DNA of 64,000 nt. It comes from Calamus simplicifolius. Lineage: Eukaryota > Streptophyta > Magnoliopsida > Arecales > Arecaceae. The stretch spans positions 62,001-126,000 of the forward strand of contig UESW01001868.1 in NCBI GenBank assembly GCA_900491605.1, in the 5' to 3' direction. This document shows positions 60,792 through 64,000 of this stretch, one piece after another (positions within the stretch are counted from its first letter, which is position 1; the number at the start of each line of letters is the position of its first letter). The notes beneath the pieces are model-generated. The model was not told the origin of the DNA. It saw only the letters and a program-made list of their open reading frames with translations, and did no database searches. Position numbers and translations under genes: made by a program.

Positions 60792-62737
60792 TGTCATGCC
60801 CCAGACCCAAAAAGTTTGAGCTAGGGTGACAACCCGCTGCATGCCGGGCATGTAAGGCGTCCCAAAATTTACACATCGATCATTATATGGCAATAAGTAT
60901 AATAAGTCAATCCAAATCCATACAAACCACTAACATAAGTTTTGGGCTACAAGCCCTACACACAAATATTACTGGGGTTACATCAACACTATGGAACTAT
61001 TTTATTTAACTGAAGTTCCATCTACCCCATAATTTCATCTTCAATCCCAAGGCTCTGAAAAACATTGTGAGATTTACATGAGCTCACACTTAATAAGTAA
61101 GCCTATAATAATGACATAAAATAGTCATATATCATCTTATCTCTCAAGATATTATCAAGTCATAATTTTCATAAAACTTCCAATTTAATTAACATGCTAT
61201 CATAATCATGCATATCATTAAGTCAAAATAATCATGGCAGCTTATAAAACAAATACTAGAATATGCATTGTAACCAAATCCACTGTTTATATGTAATCAT
61301 TGTTATATTATATCATATGTGTCCCACGGCCCTGCAATGCCTCCATCAATCAGCACACATCCTCTAGATGTGCATGGCCTCCACATGCCATATCAATCAG
61401 CACACACCCTCTAGATGTGCGTGGCCTCCACATGCCATATCAATCTGCACACATCCTCTAGATGTGCGTGGCCTCCACATGCCATATCAATCTGCATACA
61501 TCCTCTAGATGTGCGTGGCCTCCACATGCCATATCAATCAGCACATCCTCTAGATGTGTGTGGCCTCCACATGCCATATCAAAGGAGAACCGCGGCGACA
61601 TATAAATATAATTCAAATCATTTTACACATGCATGTCACATATTATGCGTCATCATAAGCATAATTTCTTTCATAACACATAAACAGTGGTTTGTACATT
61701 TTAACCATTGCATATAATCAATTCACTTTGCAAATAATATCAACTACTATAGCAAATATGCAATTAGATACACATGGTACAGCTTACCAATTTCTAAAAT
61801 AATTAATAAAACTCTATTTCATAAATATGCATAAAACTATAAATACAACCATTTATAATTTATGAAATTATTATATTTAGCTTACTTACCTCAATACGCA
61901 AATCCAAGGTGATAAATCAGCTACATGGACCTCTGGGCACCTACAGCATTATTTTTCATAATTAGATCTCTAAAATCTGAATAATAAAAGACTCCTACAA
62001 CTCTACCCAAACTAATCCATGGGCCCACCTTTGGGCTTGAATATCTCCCAAGATAAACGTCCAAATGGGGATTCAAGATTACCCCAAGAAACTAGAATTC
62101 ATCCAGAATCTAGCCATAATTTTATTTTTTATTTTTCGGCCCAATATAGGGCCCAAAACCCCGCCCAAAGAGGGCTCCAGGAATGGCCCAATAAGGCCCA
62201 AAAAGGTGGCAGCCCAGCCGGCCCACTCTGCTATCTTCCTCCCAGATCCCCTGTTTCAACCAAACAGGGGCTGAGCGATCCGGCGGCCAGGGCCGCGCTA
62301 GCCAAATCGGAGGTGGCCCGGCCGTCGTCGGTCGGTCCGAAGCCGGCCGCGGCCGCGGCTGGCCACCCCCCTTCTCTCTCTCTATCAGCCGCGGCCTGTT
62401 ACGGCACCAGCGGCACGATCGGCCTATTGGCCGGTCGGATCTCCCTTCTATCTCTCTTCCTCCCTCTCTCACGCTCTCTCTCTCTCAATCTGGCATGGAC
62501 AGGGAAGGATTACCTGAGGAAGGCATCTGCCAGGATGAATGAGGGAGTCACCCTCCGTCACCCTTTAAATCCCTCCACATGACGCTTCGGTCGGGTAAAA
62601 AGATCGGGAACTCAATAGACACACAACAACTTGGGCATCCAATCGACAAGTTGGGGACCTAAACGTCATGACAGTAGTCTAAGCGACAAGAGGGTTCCCT
62701 GGATACCAAGTGTCCAAATAAATGCTGGGGGGTTACA
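60792..62737 (-). repeat. 5' LTR of the minus-strand gypsy element (1946 bp)
   Basis: Plus-strand limits TGTCATGCCCCAGACCC and GCTGGGGGGTTACA. Nearly colinear with 53782-55721, with scattered substitutions and one- to six-base indels. The hairpin at 62248-62270 has lost one base, and the 47-bp array is at 61346-61582. Confidence 0.92.
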
Positions 62738-62742
62738 GAAAT

Positions 62743-63944
62743 ATACATGGAATAACCTGAAGGATTTATTGTTCCGAGACAAGAAAAGAAAGTGTGTAGA
62801 CTTGTTAAATCCTTATATGGATTAAAGCAAGCACCTAAACAATGGCATATAAAATTTGATAATGTAATGTTATCAAATGGATTCAAAATAAATGAATGTG
62901 ACAAATGTATATATGCCAAAACCCTACCTGAAGGGTATGTGATAATCTGCTTATATATAGATGACCTGTTAATCATTGGTAGTAATTCTGAAATGATTAA
63001 ACAGACAAAGAAAATGTTGATCAAACATTTTGATATGAAAAATATGGGTATTGCAGATGTTATACTAGGGATTCGAATCACTAGAACATCTAAAGAAATA
63101 ATATTATCTCAATCTCATTATATTGAGAAAATATTAAATAAATATAAAAAGTATGATACTAGCCCGGTGAAAACCTGTAGATGTTAATCTATATTTGACT
63201 AAGTATACTGAAGAACCCATATCTCAATTGGAATACTCACGTATAATTGACAGTTTAATGTATGTCATGAATTGCACTCGTCCTGACATAGCATATGCTG
63301 TCAATAAGTTGAGTGGATTTACAAGTAATCCAGGTCCAAATCATTGGACAGCTCTAATAAGGGTATTAAGATATCTGCGATATACCCTAAGTTATGGATT
63401 ACATTATTCAAGATATCCAGCTGTACTAGAAGGATACAGTAATGCAAATTGGATATCTAACATAGAAGATACAAAATCCATAAATGGATATGTATTCACC
63501 TTATAAGGAGATGCTGTGTCATAAATCTTCTAAGCAAACATGTATAGCTCTATCCACTATGGAATCTGAACATGTATAACTCGATCCACTATGGAATCTG
63601 AGTTTATTGCCTTAGAAAAGGTGGCTGAAGAAGCATAATGGCTTCGAAATCTTTTATAAGAAATTCCATGTTGGCCAAAGCCTGTGTCTGCAATATGCAT
63701 ACATTGTGATAGTCAATCGGCTATTTGCAGAGCACAGAATAAGATGTATAATGGTAAGTCTAGACATATACGTCGCAGACATAATACCATTAAACAGTTA
63801 CTTGAAATTGCTGTAATTTCTATTGACTATGTTCAGTCGAAGAAAAATCTAGCAGAACCATTAACAAAGGGGTTACCAAGAGATCAAGTAAACTGTTTAT
63901 CGAGGGGAATGGGTTTAAAACCTATAACTGAAAAATCTTCATAG
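62743..63944 (+). pseudogene. Copia pol, part 2: reverse transcriptase to RNase H
   Basis: Resumes the interrupted reverse transcriptase right after the second GAAAT copy (next residues YMEQPEGF-like). A frameshift near 62780 leads into KSLYGLKQAPKQWH; YIDD lies at 62955-62966. After a break near 63180, RNase H follows (YVMNCTRPDIAYAVNKLSG; HCDSQSAI; the end KNLAEPLTKGLP). A short duplication near 63550-63590 repeats CCACTATGGAATCTGA, and a stop follows near 63640. The frame ends at 63944. Confidence 0.88.
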
Positions 63945-64000
63945 TGGATACCCAACCTAGCTGACTGGAGATCTCAAGATCTAGGTTCAAAAGGGATAAC

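Larger units (their letters stand above)
53782..62737 (-). mobile_element. Full-length chromovirus-type gypsy element in the copia RT, TSD GAAAT
   Basis: 8956 bp, minus orientation, flanked by GAAAT at 53777-53781 and 62738-62742. Removing it and one GAAAT rejoins the copia frame exactly. It has both LTRs (1940 and 1946 bp), a clean iMet primer site, gag-pol and a polypurine tract. Its LTRs are much more alike than those of the element at 33670, so it is the younger of the two, but stops and frameshifts already break the polyprotein. Confidence 0.94.
50366..64000 (+). mobile_element. Ty1/copia element, interrupted by a gypsy element; 3' end outside the window
   Basis: Promoter-bearing left part, leader, gag, protease, integrase, reverse transcriptase and RNase H follow in copia order, with a gypsy element at 53782-62737 inside the reverse transcriptase. 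The end of RNase H is reached at 63944 and the window stops before a 3' LTR. The left border is uncertain, because without the second LTR the LTR limits cannot be proved. Confidence 0.8.

Overview
This is plant nuclear DNA, most likely from a monocot. The single host gene is a non-TIR, RPM1-type CC-NB-LRR immune receptor; almost everything else is plant retrotransposon sequence (Tat-lineage and chromovirus-type Ty3/gypsy, Ty1/copia, an RTE-type LINE tail) or a foldback DNA element. A palm or relative is possible, but the sequence alone does not prove it. A 510-base run of N (13854-14363) is an assembly gap.

Layout. 1-4600: 3' end of a decayed Tat-lineage gypsy element, with its 140-bp repeat array, polypurine tract and a 1967-bp LTR. 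4601-7330: AT-rich non-coding block, duplicated at 32120-32613 plus 44102-46675. 7331-12838: no gene recognised, with traces of an old LTR. 12839-14787: fragments of one or two copia elements on the minus strand around the gap. 16343-21871: an unusual Tat-derived composite with three LTRs and two internal regions, bounded as one unit by the 5-bp duplication CCAAC. 22313-22790: a block repeated at 49810-50262. 23277-24906: foldback element with long inverted arms, a MULE-like 10-bp target duplication and clusters of perfect hairpins. 26200-31183: the receptor gene, split after codon 145 by a 2178-bp solo gypsy LTR (TSD GGTAT) and carrying one frameshift near 29160. 32614-44101: an older LTR-like sequence holding a nested full-length gypsy element (33670-42450, TSD ACAAT). 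49140-49526: RTE LINE tail. About 50366 to the end: a degraded copia element whose reverse transcriptase is split by a second full-length gypsy element on the minus strand (53782-62737, TSD GAAAT).

Interpretation. The upstream flank of the receptor recurs downstream of it (22313-22790 and 49810-50262), and its downstream flank recurs upstream of it (32120-46675 and 4601-7330). The simplest reading is a tandem receptor cluster inflated by nested insertions, with neighbouring copies outside the window. No retroelement here looks autonomous: every polyprotein has stops or frameshifts.

I found no new multi-gene system. The most unusual items are the solo LTR whose target duplication creates a GT...AG pair that would restore the receptor frame exactly, the three-LTR composite, the hairpin-bearing foldback element, and a hairpin kept in five related gypsy LTRs.
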